Below, one piece after another: positions 39,090-48,470 of a stretch of DNA of 64,000 bases. The notes beneath the pieces were generated by a model, which did not search any database, was not told where the DNA came from, and worked only from the letters and a program-made list of their open reading frames with translations. The stretch is from Duganella levis (GTDB lineage Bacteria > Pseudomonadota > Gammaproteobacteria > Burkholderiales > Burkholderiaceae_D): the NCBI RefSeq assembly GCF_009857605.1, contig NZ_WWCT01000003.1:186001-250000 (forward strand), in the 5' to 3' direction. The first letter of the stretch is position 1. Each line of letters starts with the position of its first letter. The position numbers and the translations under genes are program-made.

Positions 39090-39619
39090 ATGAGTGTATT
39101 CCCAATTTGAATAAATTTTGCCTTGTAGGCAACAATACCCGTTATCTCTCTAATGGAGATCTCTTACCAACAATTACGGACGTGTAATCTTCGTCCATAC
39201 ACTCATAAAAACATGCAGCAAACAAGTGTGTCAACAATACAACTTTTGTTATGCAATAAAACAACGGGAATTGGAAAAAATAACGAAAACCGTATTAATT
39301 TTATGCAGATATCGCGATAAATAATTTATGATGAAACGGCAGATTTCATGCGTCTCATCAGCACAAACCTCCGTTGTTTGTTTTGAGCAAAATCCGCATA
39401 TCGATATAAAATTTCCCGCCCAAGGCCTTTTTGGCCGTCCGCCAGAACAAAATTCTGCGCCTTTATTTCCTTGAAACTTGCTGGTGCACATGAAAGTTTC
39501 TTTGCACCAGAATGGAATTAATACGCACCAAGCTGGAGCGTTATTTACTGCCGGTTGCTCGGCTTCTTCCCGGTGCCGGCAACGATTAAAATGGCGACTT
39601 ACCATTTGATCGGATTTCC
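39090..39619. other. Long AT-rich control region upstream of TBDR 5 and rsmE
   Basis: 530 bases without a convincing gene and clearly richer in A+T than the surroundings. It holds the promoter of the TBDR 5 gene (minus strand) and of rsmE (plus strand), and NtrC-like dyads at 39503-39542. The only GG-N10-GC arrangement towards TBDR 5 is at about 39457-39471, and it matches sigma-54 consensus poorly. An open frame of 118 codons at 39249-39605 (minus) has no ribosome binding site and no family features. Confidence 0.65.
39503..39540. promoter_or_regulatory. Paired NtrC-like binding sites upstream of TBDR 5
   Basis: TGCACCAGAATGGAATT (39503-39519) fits the first ten bases of the E. coli NtrC consensus (TGCACCANNNTGG) but not the last part. 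CGCACCAAGCTGGAGCG (39524-39540) is a fuller dyad and matches the element at 9501 in 14 of 17 positions. Centres are 21 bases apart. A further half site (GGTGCA) lies at 39483-39488. They lie about 80 bases before rsmE and 414 bases before TBDR 5. Confidence 0.42.
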
Positions 39620-40348
39620 ATGCCCCGCTTTTATGTTTCCCAGCCGCTGGCCATCGGCCAGTTAGTTACCCTGCCCGAGGCGGTCGCCCACCATGTGCAG
39701 GTGCTGCGCCTGGCCGAAGGCGATCTGATTACGCTGTTTAACGGCGACGGCGGCGAGTACACCGCCAGCCTCAGCGAACTGGGCCGCCGCAGCGCCAGCG
39801 CCGAGATCAAGGCCCACAGCGCGCGCGAGGCCGAACTGCCGTTTGCCGTCACGCTGGCACAGGCCCTGCCCGAAGGCAGCAAAATGGAATGGATTATCGA
39901 AAAAGCCATCGAACTGGGCGTGTCCGGCTTCCAGCCGCTGGCGGCGCAGCGCTGCGTGGTGCGGCTGTCGGCCGAGCGCGCGGAAAAGAAACTGGAGCAC
40001 TGGCGCGGCATCATCGTCTCGGCCTCCGAGCAAAGCGGCCGCAACCGGCTGGCCCGGCTGGCGCCGCCGCAGGACTATAAACAGTGGATCACCCAACAGG
40101 ACATGCACCGCCGCATCATCCTGACGCCGCGCGCCGAACAGTCGCTGGCCGACTGGGCGCGCCACCAGCCGCCGCAAGCGGTGACGCTGGTGGTCGGCCC
40201 CGAAGGCGGTCTCAGCGAACAAGAGGAAGACCTGGCGCTGCGCCACGGCGCGCTGCCGCTGGCCATGGGGCCGCGCATCCTGCGCACCGAAACGGCGGCG
40301 CTGGCGGCGGTGTCGGTGCTGAGCGCGGCCTGGGGCGGCCTGGCCTGA
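39620..40348 (+). CDS. rsmE: 16S rRNA (uracil-1498-N3)-methyltransferase
   Basis: RsmE methylates U1498 of 16S rRNA in the 30S decoding region, using S-adenosylmethionine. The 242-residue SPOUT-family product starts MPRFYVSQPL with a PUA-like N-terminal domain and has the SPOUT knot motifs LAQALPEGSKMEWIIEKAIE, VGPEGGLSEQEEDLA and MGPRILRTETAALAA. Its length equals that of E. coli RsmE (243). It is followed after 93 bases by a FAD-dependent dehydrogenase gene on the same strand. Confidence 0.95.
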   Translation: MPRFYVSQPLAIGQLVTLPEAVAHHVQVLRLAEGDLITLFNGDGGEYTASLSELGRRSASAEIKAHSAREAELPFAVTLAQALPEGSKMEWIIEKAIELGVSGFQPLAAQRCVVRLSAERAEKKLEHWRGIIVSASEQSGRNRLARLAPPQDYKQWITQQDMHRRIILTPRAEQSLADWARHQPPQAVTLVVGPEGGLSEQEEDLALRHGALPLAMGPRILRTETAALAAVSVLSAAWGGLA

Positions 40349-40441
40349 GCGGCTGACCTGACGCCGGGGTCGCCAGTCAGGGTAAAATATCGCCTGAATC
40401 TCCGCTAGCTACGGAGCCCTGCAATTTCTGGAACCCCCATC

Positions 40442-42079
40442 ATGCTGCGTTTAAATGAAGTCAAACTCCCGCTCGACCACAGCGAGGAGCAACTGCCGGC
40501 CGCCATCCTGGCGCGCCTGGCCATCCCGGCCGCCGACCTGCGCGGCTTCACCATCTACAAGCGCAGCTACGACGCGCGCAAGAAATCCGCGATCGTCCTG
40601 ATCTACTCGCTGGATGTGGATGTCGCCAATGAAGCCGAAGTCTTGCAGCGCCTGCACCACGATGTGCACCTGATGCCGTCACCGGACACCGGCTATAAAT
40701 ACGTCGCCGACGGCCAGGCGCTGGCCGCCCACCCGGATTTCCAGCGTCCGGTGGTGATCGGCATCGGTCCGTGCGGCCTGCTGGCGGCGCTGATCCTGGC
40801 CCAGATGGGCCTGCGTCCCATCATCCTCGAACGCGGCAAGATCGTGCGTGAACGCACGGTCGACACCTTCGGCTTCTGGCGTCAGCGCAAGCTCAATCCG
40901 GAGTCCAACGTGCAGTTCGGCGAAGGCGGCGCCGGCACCTTCTCCGACGGCAAGCTGTACAGCCAGATCAAGGACCCGAAGCATTACGGCCGCAAGGTGC
41001 TGAACGAGTTCGTCAAGGCCGGCGCGCCGGAAGAAATCATCTACGTCAGCAAGCCGCACATCGGCACGTTCCGGCTGGTGAAAATGGTCGAATCGATGCG
41101 CGAAAACATCGAGGCGCTGGGCGGCGAATACCGCTTTAACAGCAAGGTCACCGACATCGAGATCGAGGAAACCGCCGACGGCCGCCAGGTGCGCGGCCTG
41201 ACGCTGGAAAGCGGCGAGAAAATCGCCACCAGCCACGTGGTGCTGGCGATCGGCCACAGCGCGCGCGACACCTTTGAAATGCTGTACGAGCGCGGCGTCT
41301 ACATCGAAGCAAAACCGTTCTCGATCGGTTTCCGCGTCGAGCATCCGCAATCGCTGATCGACACCTGCCGCTTCGGCCCCAACGCCGGCCATCCCATCCT
41401 TGGCGCCGCCGACTACAAGCTGGTGCACCACGCATCGAATGGGCGCGCGGTGTACAGCTTCTGCATGTGCCCGGGCGGCACGGTGGTGGCGGCGGCGTCC
41501 GAGCCGGGCCGCGTGGTCACCAACGGCATGAGCCAGTATTCGCGCAACGAGCGCAACGCCAACAGCGCCATCGTGGTCAGCATTTCGCCGGAAGTCGACT
41601 ATCCGGGCCACCCGCTGGCCGGCATCGCCTTCCAGCGCGACCTCGAAGAAAAGGCCTTCCACCTGGGCGGCGGCACTTACAATGCGCCGGGCCAGCTGAT
41701 GGGCGATTTCGTCGCCGGCCGCGCTTCGACCGACTTCGGCGCGGTGGTGCCGTCGTACAAACCGGGCATCACGCTGACCGACCTGGCGCAGATCCTGCCG
41801 GAGTTTGCCGTGACGGCGCTGCGCGAAGCCTTCCCGGCGTTCGACAAGCAGCTCAAGGGCTACTTCAAGCATGACGCCGTGCTGACCGGACTGGAAACGC
41901 GCACCTCGTCGCCGATCCGCATCAAGCGCCGCGACGACACGCTGCAAAGCCTGAACACCAAGGGCCTGTTCCCGGCCGGCGAAGGCGCCGGCTATGCGGG
42001 CGGCATCCTGTCGGCCGGCGTCGACGGCATCAAAGTGGCGGAAGCGGTGGCGCTGTCGCTGGCCGCGCAGCAAGCCTGA
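40442..42079 (+). CDS. FAD-dependent dehydrogenase of the COG2509 type
   Basis: A 545-residue cytoplasmic flavoprotein. The N-terminal 100 residues form a small ferredoxin-like domain (TIYKRSYDARKKSAIVLIYS). A dinucleotide-binding fold follows, with VVIGIGPCGLLAALILAQMG near residue 103, then NVQFGEGGAGTFSDGKLYS and the C-terminal FAD motif GLFPAGEGAGYAGGILSAGV. Such proteins are widely conserved but their substrate is not known; a role in electron transfer to quinones or in oxidation of an unknown metabolite is guesswork. Its stop is two bases from the stop of the converging histidine kinase gene. Confidence 0.85.
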   Translation: MLRLNEVKLPLDHSEEQLPAAILARLAIPAADLRGFTIYKRSYDARKKSAIVLIYSLDVDVANEAEVLQRLHHDVHLMPSPDTGYKYVADGQALAAHPDFQRPVVIGIGPCGLLAALILAQMGLRPIILERGKIVRERTVDTFGFWRQRKLNPESNVQFGEGGAGTFSDGKLYSQIKDPKHYGRKVLNEFVKAGAPEEIIYVSKPHIGTFRLVKMVESMRENIEALGGEYRFNSKVTDIEIEETADGRQVRGLTLESGEKIATSHVVLAIGHSARDTFEMLYERGVYIEAKPFSIGFRVEHPQSLIDTCRFGPNAGHPILGAADYKLVHHASNGRAVYSFCMCPGGTVVAAASEPGRVVTNGMSQYSRNERNANSAIVVSISPEVDYPGHPLAGIAFQRDLEEKAFHLGGGTYNAPGQLMGDFVAGRASTDFGAVVPSYKPGITLTDLAQILPEFAVTALREAFPAFDKQLKGYFKHDAVLTGLETRTSSPIRIKRRDDTLQSLNTKGLFPAGEGAGYAGGILSAGVDGIKVAEAVALSLAAQQA

Positions 42080-42081
42080 CG

Positions 42082-43431
42082 TTAGTCGCGCACCGGCAGC
42101 CGCAGCTTGATGCGGCAGCCGGCGCTGTCCGGCGCGGCGGGCGCCACCGCCACGTGGCCGCCCATCTGGTGCACAATCGTATAAACGATATGCATGCCGA
42201 GCCCGGAACCGCCCTGCCCGCGCTTGGTGGTAAAGAACGGCTCGAACAGCCGTTCGCGCACCTCGCCGCTCAGGCCGACACCGTCGTCGGCAAATTCCAG
42301 CAGCAGCCAGCGCACGCCGCCTTCCAGCGCCAGCCGCGCCGCCAGCGTCACCTGGCCCGGCCCGCCATTGGGATAGGCGTGCTTGGCGGCGTTCATCAGC
42401 AGGTTGGACAGCACCTGCGACCAGCGTCCCGCATCCAGCCGCGTGCGCAACTCCGGCGCGATGTCGACCTCGACGCTGATGCCCACCTTGCGCAGTTCCG
42501 GCCCGTGCGCCGACACCACGCTCAGCGCATGCTCGCGCACCCCCACTTCCGATACATGGGCGCTGCCCTGGTCCACCGCCAGTTGCTTGAAGTTGCCGAT
42601 CAAATCGGCCGCGCGCGCCAGGTTGCGCTCGATCAGCTGGGCGCCCTCGCGCAGCCGCTGCGCCGTGGTCAATAACTCCGAACGGCTGACGCGTTCGCCG
42701 CTGACGCATTTGAGCAAGTCGTCGGCATAGCTGGCCATGGTCGAGGCCGCCGTCACCGCAACGCCGATCGGCGTGTTGACCTCGTGCGCCACGCCGGCCA
42801 CCAAGGTCCCCAGCGCCACCATTTTTTCCTGCTCGACCAGCGTCGCCTGCGCCGCCAGCAAGGCCTCGGTGCGGCGCTGCACGGTCGCTTCCAGCTGCTG
42901 TTCGCGGTCCTGGTGCTGCAGCTCGGCGGCGCCGCGCGCGGCAAAGATCGACAGCAGCGACAGCGCCAGCAGGCGCTTGTCCTCGTCCATCGGTTTGGTG
43001 TCGATGGCCGACAGGATGCCCAGCGTCTGCCCTTCGGTATCGATCATCGGCATGCCGATATAGCTTTCGGCCTGCATCTCGACCAGCAGCGTGTCCTGCG
43101 GATAGTCGGCCTGGATGCCGCTGGCGTGGAAGCACATGCACTGCTCGGTGACGTCCTGGCACGGCGTGTGGCGCAGGCTGTATTCCATGTTGGGCAGGTA
43201 GTCGGCGCCACCCCACACCGCCAGCGTGCGGATGCCTTCGCCATCGGCCAGCGGCGCCACGCGGCCGGCGATCACGTAGTGCACGTCCAGCGCCCGCGCC
43301 AGGTCGCGCACCAGGATGCGCAGGAAATCGTCGCCGCGCGCCCGCGCCGTCGAGTCGGTAATCGAACGCAGCGCCGCCTCGGCCAGCAGGCGGCCGTCCT
43401 CGGCATTGAACAGCCTGTTTTTATCGCTCAT
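42082..43431 (-). CDS. GAF-domain sensor histidine kinase, orphan
   Basis: A 449-residue soluble kinase. Residues about 25-170 form a GAF sensor domain with several Cys (CQDVTEQCMCFHASG, residues 91-105). A coiled coil and a HisKA-type dimer domain follow, with the phosphorylated His216 in VAGVAHEVNTPIG. The ATPase domain shows the N box LLMNAAKHAYP, G1 DDGVGL, F box EPFFTTKRG and G2 GGSGLGMHIV. No membrane segment is present, so it senses a cytoplasmic signal; the Cys cluster may be a redox or metal site, which is inference. No response regulator gene is adjacent. The neighbour on the start side is TBDR 6, divergent. Confidence 0.88.
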   Translation of the reverse strand: MSDKNRLFNAEDGRLLAEAALRSITDSTARARGDDFLRILVRDLARALDVHYVIAGRVAPLADGEGIRTLAVWGGADYLPNMEYSLRHTPCQDVTEQCMCFHASGIQADYPQDTLLVEMQAESYIGMPMIDTEGQTLGILSAIDTKPMDEDKRLLALSLLSIFAARGAAELQHQDREQQLEATVQRRTEALLAAQATLVEQEKMVALGTLVAGVAHEVNTPIGVAVTAASTMASYADDLLKCVSGERVSRSELLTTAQRLREGAQLIERNLARAADLIGNFKQLAVDQGSAHVSEVGVREHALSVVSAHGPELRKVGISVEVDIAPELRTRLDAGRWSQVLSNLLMNAAKHAYPNGGPGQVTLAARLALEGGVRWLLLEFADDGVGLSGEVRERLFEPFFTTKRGQGGSGLGMHIVYTIVHQMGGHVAVAPAAPDSAGCRIKLRLPVRD

Positions 43432-43743
43432 GGCCTGGCTCCGGAGTCGCTAAGTGCCCCATTGTAACGTTATCAGCCATGAACCTGGGTGAACAAAAAA
43501 CGGGTGACTATCACAATTAGTTGTTTATCGACGAAAGACTTTGTATTTTTGTGTAAAACTGATCCCTATTTTGGGTAAAAAATGACCGAAAGTGTTGTTT
43601 ATTACGTTGTCATTACACATTGACAATTGACCGCCAAGGACTTCCGGTGGTTTCATGCTTATCTTGGATAATTTACTAAGAAAAATTATTCCTGGCACGT
43701 CTTTCAATGTGACGTTGTACAACAATCCTAGGAGCTCAAACCA
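43432..43743. other. Divergent region between histidine kinase and TBDR 6
   Basis: 312 bases, AT-rich, without a gene. It contains an inverted pair TTGTCA (43607-43612) and TGACAA (43621-43626) and repeated GGGT(G)A-A-rich words (for example GGGTGAAC, GGGTGACT, GGGTAAAA between 43478 and 43580). AGGAG at 43730-43734 is the TBDR 6 ribosome binding site. No clear NtrC-like dyad was seen here. Confidence 0.5.
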
Positions 43744-46506
43744 ATGATGATGGAAACCGCAATCTCGCGTGCAGTGCGCCTGATGTTTTCGGGCAGCGCG
43801 GCGCTGATCGGCGCCAGCCTGCTGGCCCAGCCTGTATTTGCACAGGATACCCCTGTGATCCAACGCGTGGAAATCACCGGTTCGTCGATCAAGCGTGTGG
43901 ACGCTGAAACGTCCCTGCCTGTGCAAGTCGTCACCAAAGCCGACATCGCCAAAACCGGCGCCTCCAGCACCGAAGAACTGCTGCAGTCGATCTCGGCCTT
44001 CTCGTCGGCTGGCGGCGTCAGCAACGCTACCGGCGCCGGCACCTCGACCGGCGGCCTGTCGTCGATCTCGCTGCGCGGCCTCGGCTCGACCCGCACGCTG
44101 GTGCTGGTCAATGGCCGCCGCCTGGCTGCCTTCGCCGGTAGCGATGGTTCGTCGGTCAACGTCAACGCCATCCCGCTGGCCGCCATCGAGCGCGTCGAAG
44201 TGCTGAAAGACGGCGCGTCAGGCGTGTACGGTAGTGATGCCGTGGCCGGCGTGGTCAACTTCATCCTGTCGAAACGCGTCGAAGGCATCGAAGTCACCGG
44301 CACCTACGGTTCGCCAAGCGAAAGCGGCGGCGGCCAGAACGGCCGTGCCTCGATTACCGGCGGCTTCAACAACGACAAGCTGAGCATCGTGGCATCCGGC
44401 TCCTACGAGAAGGAAAAAGCGCTGTTCGGCCGCGACCGTTCGTACGCTGCTTCGGCCACCCGCCTGCCGTACTACAACTCGACCGCTACCGGTCTGGGCA
44501 ACATCCAGGGTTCGTTCACCCCGGGCGTCGGTCCTGACGCCGGCTTCAGCAGCGGCGGTTCCGGCTACGGCAATCCGCTGGCGATCGGCGACAAGTGCTC
44601 GACCATCAAAATGGCCACGCTGCAAGGCGGCGCCAAAGGCAGCCCATATTGCGCCTACGACAGCGGCCCGGACGTCGGCCTGACCCCGGATCGTGAACTG
44701 TACAACTTCACCAGCAACCTGAGCTACAAACTGAACGAGAACCACGAGCTGTTCGCAGACTTGCTGTACTCGCAAAGCAAAGTAACCCAGACCTACCAGG
44801 CATCGCCAGCGCGCGCCTCGTTCTTCGAAACCGACGGCCAGTTCGCGGCCCAAGGTGTCGACGCCGCCCTGCTGCTGTTCCCGTCGAACCCGGTCTACCA
44901 GTCGATCGCCGTGCCTTACCTGACCAGCCAGGGTTACACCTCGCTGATCGGCAAGCCGCTGTCGATCACCTCGCGCGTGTTTGACTTCGGCCCCCGCCAG
45001 AACGTCGACACCGCCAAGCAAGCCCGTATCGTGGTTGGCGCCAAGGGTTCGCTGAGCTTCGGCGACTACGAAGTCGGCCTGAGCCACAACGAGTCCAAGC
45101 TGGAAAGCGCTGTGACCAGCGGCTACTTCTCGCAAGTTGCTTACGCCAAAATCATCAACAACAGCAACTGGAACCCATGGGCAGCAGGCGGCGTGCAAAC
45201 CGGCGCCCTGGCTGACCAGCTGAAAGGCTCGGCCTTCAGCGGCACCTTCCTGAACGCCAAATCGACCAGCGACGCCTTCGACGCCAAGCTGACCGGCGAT
45301 TTCTTCAACGTGGCCGGCATCACCCCGCAATACGCGCTGGGCCTGCAGTCGCGCAAAGAGAAATACATCACCAATCCGAGCGCCGCCTACGAGTCGGGCG
45401 ACATCTCCGGCCTGGGTGGCTCGGTGGTGCCTATCGACCGCAGCCGTACCGTCAACTCGGTGTTCGGCGAGCTGAACGTGCCAGTGCTGAAAAACCTGGA
45501 CGTCAACCTGTCGGCCCGTGACGACAAGTACAACGACGTCGGCAATACCGCCAACTGGAAGGGTAACTTCATGTGGCGCGCCACCAAGGAAATCGCCCTG
45601 CGCGGTTCCTACGGCACCGGCTTCCGCGCACCGTCGCTGGTCGACCTGTGGACCCCGCAAACCCTGGGTACGTCGGAACAGTTCAACGATCCGGCAACCC
45701 ACCAGAACGGCCTGCAAGTGAACGCGCTGAGCGGCGGCAATCCTAACCTGAAGCCAGAGAAATCGAAGCAGTACTCGGTTGGCCTGGTATGGCAGCCAGT
45801 GGCCTCGACCAGCATCGTGGTTGACTTCTTCAACATCAACATCCGCGACATTCTGGCGACCCCGTCGGCACAGGAAATCGTTTCGCGCTTCCGCGCCGGC
45901 GACTCCGCCTACGCTGGCCTGGTGACCCTGCGTGACAACGACATCGTCAGCATCCGCTCGACGCTGGCCAACACCGGTAACGCCAACGTGCAAGGTATCG
46001 ACCTGTCGGCTAACTGGAAAGACAACTTCAGCTTCGGTAAGCTGAGCGTTGATCTGAACGGTACCTACATGGACGACTTCAACCAGACCAGCCCAGGCGG
46101 CGACATCTCGCACAAGGTCGGCACCATTGTTGACTACGCTGGCAACCCGGTCATCGGCGCGCAAAACGGCGGCGTGATCCTGCGTTGGAAACACAACCTG
46201 GCCGGCACCTGGAGCAATGGTCCATGGGCTACCACCCTGATCCAGCGCTTCCGCACTGGCTACGAAGTTGGCCACGACCTGAACGACAACCGCGTGTTCA
46301 TCGGCGCCGAAGCGATCTACGACGCCAACGTGACCTGGAAAGGCATCAAAAACCTGACCCTGGCACTGGGCGTGAAGAACCTGTTCGACAAGCAGCCACA
46401 ACCGATTGGTACCGCAGTCACCAACCAGTTCCAGGCCGGCTACGACATCAACCAGTACGATCCACGTGGCCGCTTCGTCTACGTGACCGCTGGCTACAAG
46501 TTCTAA
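43744..46506 (+). CDS. TonB-dependent receptor 6
   Basis: A 920-residue outer-membrane receptor that starts MMMETAISRAVRLMF, with signal peptide ending QPVFAQ. It then has RVEITGSSIKR, the plug motifs SLRGLGSTRTLVLVNGRR and AIERVEVLKDGASGVYGSDA, and a barrel that ends VYVTAGYKF. Its N-terminal pattern is shared with receptors 1, 2 and 4, but the barrel is distinct (no YYPGG-type signature). Codons are less GC-rich than in its neighbours and resemble those of glnA and tkt, which hints at strong expression. AGGAG at 43730-43734 supports the start, and a strong terminator follows. The ligand is unknown. Confidence 0.93.
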   Translation: MMMETAISRAVRLMFSGSAALIGASLLAQPVFAQDTPVIQRVEITGSSIKRVDAETSLPVQVVTKADIAKTGASSTEELLQSISAFSSAGGVSNATGAGTSTGGLSSISLRGLGSTRTLVLVNGRRLAAFAGSDGSSVNVNAIPLAAIERVEVLKDGASGVYGSDAVAGVVNFILSKRVEGIEVTGTYGSPSESGGGQNGRASITGGFNNDKLSIVASGSYEKEKALFGRDRSYAASATRLPYYNSTATGLGNIQGSFTPGVGPDAGFSSGGSGYGNPLAIGDKCSTIKMATLQGGAKGSPYCAYDSGPDVGLTPDRELYNFTSNLSYKLNENHELFADLLYSQSKVTQTYQASPARASFFETDGQFAAQGVDAALLLFPSNPVYQSIAVPYLTSQGYTSLIGKPLSITSRVFDFGPRQNVDTAKQARIVVGAKGSLSFGDYEVGLSHNESKLESAVTSGYFSQVAYAKIINNSNWNPWAAGGVQTGALADQLKGSAFSGTFLNAKSTSDAFDAKLTGDFFNVAGITPQYALGLQSRKEKYITNPSAAYESGDISGLGGSVVPIDRSRTVNSVFGELNVPVLKNLDVNLSARDDKYNDVGNTANWKGNFMWRATKEIALRGSYGTGFRAPSLVDLWTPQTLGTSEQFNDPATHQNGLQVNALSGGNPNLKPEKSKQYSVGLVWQPVASTSIVVDFFNINIRDILATPSAQEIVSRFRAGDSAYAGLVTLRDNDIVSIRSTLANTGNANVQGIDLSANWKDNFSFGKLSVDLNGTYMDDFNQTSPGGDISHKVGTIVDYAGNPVIGAQNGGVILRWKHNLAGTWSNGPWATTLIQRFRTGYEVGHDLNDNRVFIGAEAIYDANVTWKGIKNLTLALGVKNLFDKQPQPIGTAVTNQFQAGYDINQYDPRGRFVYVTAGYKF

Positions 46507-46525
46507 TAGCTAGCGTTTGAATGAG

Positions 46526-46557
46526 GCCCGCGCGGTGCAAGCCGCGCGGGCTTTTTT
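46526..46557 (+). terminator. Terminator of TBDR 6
   Basis: GCCCGCGCGG-TGCAAG-CCGCGCGGGC, a ten-base perfect stem, followed by TTTTTT. It abuts the end of corA on the opposite strand. Confidence 0.94.
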
Positions 46558-47524
46558 ATAACCAACCGGCTTTCTTGAAACGCCGGTGCAGATAGAGACA
46601 CACGCTGATCATGACGGCAATCGCCATCGGATAGCCGAACTTCCACTCCAGCTCCGGCATGTACTTGAAATTCATGCCCCACAGCCCGGCAAACGCCGTG
46701 ACGATCGCAAAGATCGCCGCCCACGCCGCCAGCCGCTTGTTCACTTCACTCTCATCGATCGCGACCATCGACAGGTTGACCTGGATCGCCGTCGCAATCG
46801 TGTCGCGGATGCCGTCCAGTGAACTGCTGATGCGGTGCAGATGATCGTGCACGTCGCGGAAGTATTCCTGCGTATCCTGGCACATCGCCGGCACGCGGCC
46901 GCCGTGCAGCCGGCCCACCGCCTCCATCAGCGGCGCCACCACATGGCGCACCGTGGTGACCTTGCCCTTCAGCTCGTACAGGCGCTGGATGTTGTCGCGC
47001 TGCCGGCCCTGGGTGAAGATCAGCTCCTCGATCTTTTCCAGCTCGGTTTCCAGCATATCCAGCACCGGGAAGTAACGGTCGACCACCGTATCCATCAGCG
47101 CATACAGCACGAAGGCCGGCCCCAGCCGCAGCATGTGCGGCTCCTTCTCGGCGCGCGCGCGCACGCTCTTGAAACCCTGCTGGCTGCTGCCGTCGCGCGA
47201 CGACAGAATATAGTTCTGGCCGACGAAGATATCGACCTCGCCCACCGAGACTTCGCCCTCGTGGCACTCGATGGTCTTGACCACCACAAACAGCGAATCG
47301 CCATACTCCTCGATCTTGGGCCGCTGGTGGCCGCGGCTGGCATCCTCCACCGCCAGTTCGTGCAGGCCGAATTCGTGCTGCATCACCGCCAGCTCTTCCG
47401 GCTCCGCATCGTGCAGGGCGACCCAGACAAACGTCTCCGGTTTTTCGACATATTCGCTGATGTCTTCCACCGCAATGTCGGCCAGTTTTTTACCATCCTG
47501 ATAGGCCACACAATTAATCAGCAT
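46556..47524 (-). CDS. corA: Magnesium and cobalt transport protein CorA
   Basis: CorA forms a pentameric inner-membrane channel for Mg2+ (also Co2+, Ni2+). The 322-residue product has the large cytoplasmic funnel (about residues 1-260), the first membrane helix (AAIFAIVTAFAGLWG), the hallmark GMN in LWGMNFKYMPEL, and a second helix before the basic end HRRFKKAGWL. The ATG at 47524 (MLINCVAYQDG) is preferred, because GGAA precedes it at good spacing; an ATG two codons upstream (47530) sits too close to that site. It follows an SDR gene on the same strand behind a terminator. Confidence 0.93.
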   Translation of the reverse strand: MLINCVAYQDGKKLADIAVEDISEYVEKPETFVWVALHDAEPEELAVMQHEFGLHELAVEDASRGHQRPKIEEYGDSLFVVVKTIECHEGEVSVGEVDIFVGQNYILSSRDGSSQQGFKSVRARAEKEPHMLRLGPAFVLYALMDTVVDRYFPVLDMLETELEKIEELIFTQGRQRDNIQRLYELKGKVTTVRHVVAPLMEAVGRLHGGRVPAMCQDTQEYFRDVHDHLHRISSSLDGIRDTIATAIQVNLSMVAIDESEVNKRLAAWAAIFAIVTAFAGLWGMNFKYMPELEWKFGYPMAIAVMISVCLYLHRRFKKAGWL

Positions 47525-47543
47525 ACGCATTCCATGAAAAAGA

Positions 47544-47572
47544 AAAAGCCCTTGGCTTCACAGCCAAGAGCT
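47544..47572 (-). terminator. Terminator of the SDR gene at 47596
   Basis: On the minus strand GCTCTTGGCT-GTGA-AGCCAAGGGC (ten pairs, one wobble) is followed by TTTTT. It lies 24 bases after the stop and just before corA. Confidence 0.88.
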
Positions 47573-47595
47573 TACCTCAAGCGCGCAGGGACGGC

Positions 47596-48381
47596 TTAAG
47601 CTGCTTTGAAATAGCGTGCGCCCGGCTTGTTACGCGACAGATCGCCGGCCAGCGCATGGCGCGCCTCTTCCATTCGGTTGAAGTCGACCAGGTCGGGCAG
47701 CGACGGCACAGTCGCCAGCTCGCGCTGGTCGAAGCCGGCCAGTGCCGCGTCCACCAGGTCTTCCGGCGTCATCACCAACTCGGCCGGCAGGTTTTCCACG
47801 GCGTGGCCGGCGCGGTCCCAGAACGGCGTGGCGATCGCGCCCGGCAGCACTGCCTGCACCTGCACGCCCTTGCCGCCCAGCTCGTGGTGCAGCGACTGGG
47901 TCAGCGCCAGCACGAAGGCCTTGCCGCCACCGTAGACGCCGTTCAGCAGCTCCGGCTTCAGCGCCGCGATCGACGAGATATTGATGATCGCACCTTCGCC
48001 GCGCGCCACCAGGCCCGGCGCCACGGCGCGCGTCAGGCGCGTCAACGCGGTGACGTTCACGTTGATCAGCGTATCCAGCTCTTCCGGCGTCGAATCGATC
48101 AGCGGTTTCACCGATCCCAGCCCGGCGTTATTCACCAGCATGGCGATGCTGGCGTCCTCGGCCAGGCGCTGCTCGACGCGGCGCAGGTCGGCGCTCACAC
48201 CCAGGTCGGCGGCGATGGTCTCGACCTTGCGGCCGGTGGCGGTGTGCAGCTGCTGCGCCAGAACCGACAGCTTGGCGGCGTCGCGCGCCACCAGGATCAG
48301 GTCGTAGCCGCGACGGGCCAGACGGTCTGCATAGACGGCGCCGATGCCCGAGGATGCGCCGGTAATAAGTGCGGTTTTCAT
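47596..48381 (-). CDS. Short-chain dehydrogenase/reductase (SDR)
   Basis: A 261-residue classical SDR, NAD(P)-dependent, cytoplasmic. Visible are the cofactor motif TGASSGIG (residues 7-14), NNAG (84-87), Ser137 region IINISSIAA, and the catalytic pair Tyr150 / Lys154 in GVYGGGKAF. The residues around Arg34 (VARDAAKL) suggest NADP preference. The substrate is unknown. The ATG at 48381 is supported by AGGAGC seven bases upstream; a longer frame from 48441 lacks this. It diverges from the GlxA-type regulator at 48471, which probably controls it. Confidence 0.87.
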   Translation of the reverse strand: MKTALITGASSGIGAVYADRLARRGYDLILVARDAAKLSVLAQQLHTATGRKVETIAADLGVSADLRRVEQRLAEDASIAMLVNNAGLGSVKPLIDSTPEELDTLINVNVTALTRLTRAVAPGLVARGEGAIINISSIAALKPELLNGVYGGGKAFVLALTQSLHHELGGKGVQVQAVLPGAIATPFWDRAGHAVENLPAELVMTPEDLVDAALAGFDQRELATVPSLPDLVDFNRMEEARHALAGDLSRNKPGARYFKAA

Positions 48382-48470
48382 GATTTTGCTCCTGTTCGTT
48401 AAGTTGACAGACGCAGTGTAGCGGCGCAAACTAAGGCCCATGTGATGTAGATACCTCTTTTTAGGCCATC

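Noticed and set aside
39457..39472. A GG-N10-GC arrangement towards TBDR 5 as sigma-54 promoter
   Set aside because: Only the two doublets and a few other positions match; it lies only about 30 bases from the NtrC-like sites, unlike usual enhancer distance. It is mentioned but not called.
39249..39605. A 118-codon frame on the minus strand upstream of TBDR 5
   Set aside because: There is no ribosome binding site, many Cys and Phe residues come from AT-rich non-coding sequence, and there is no recognisable family.
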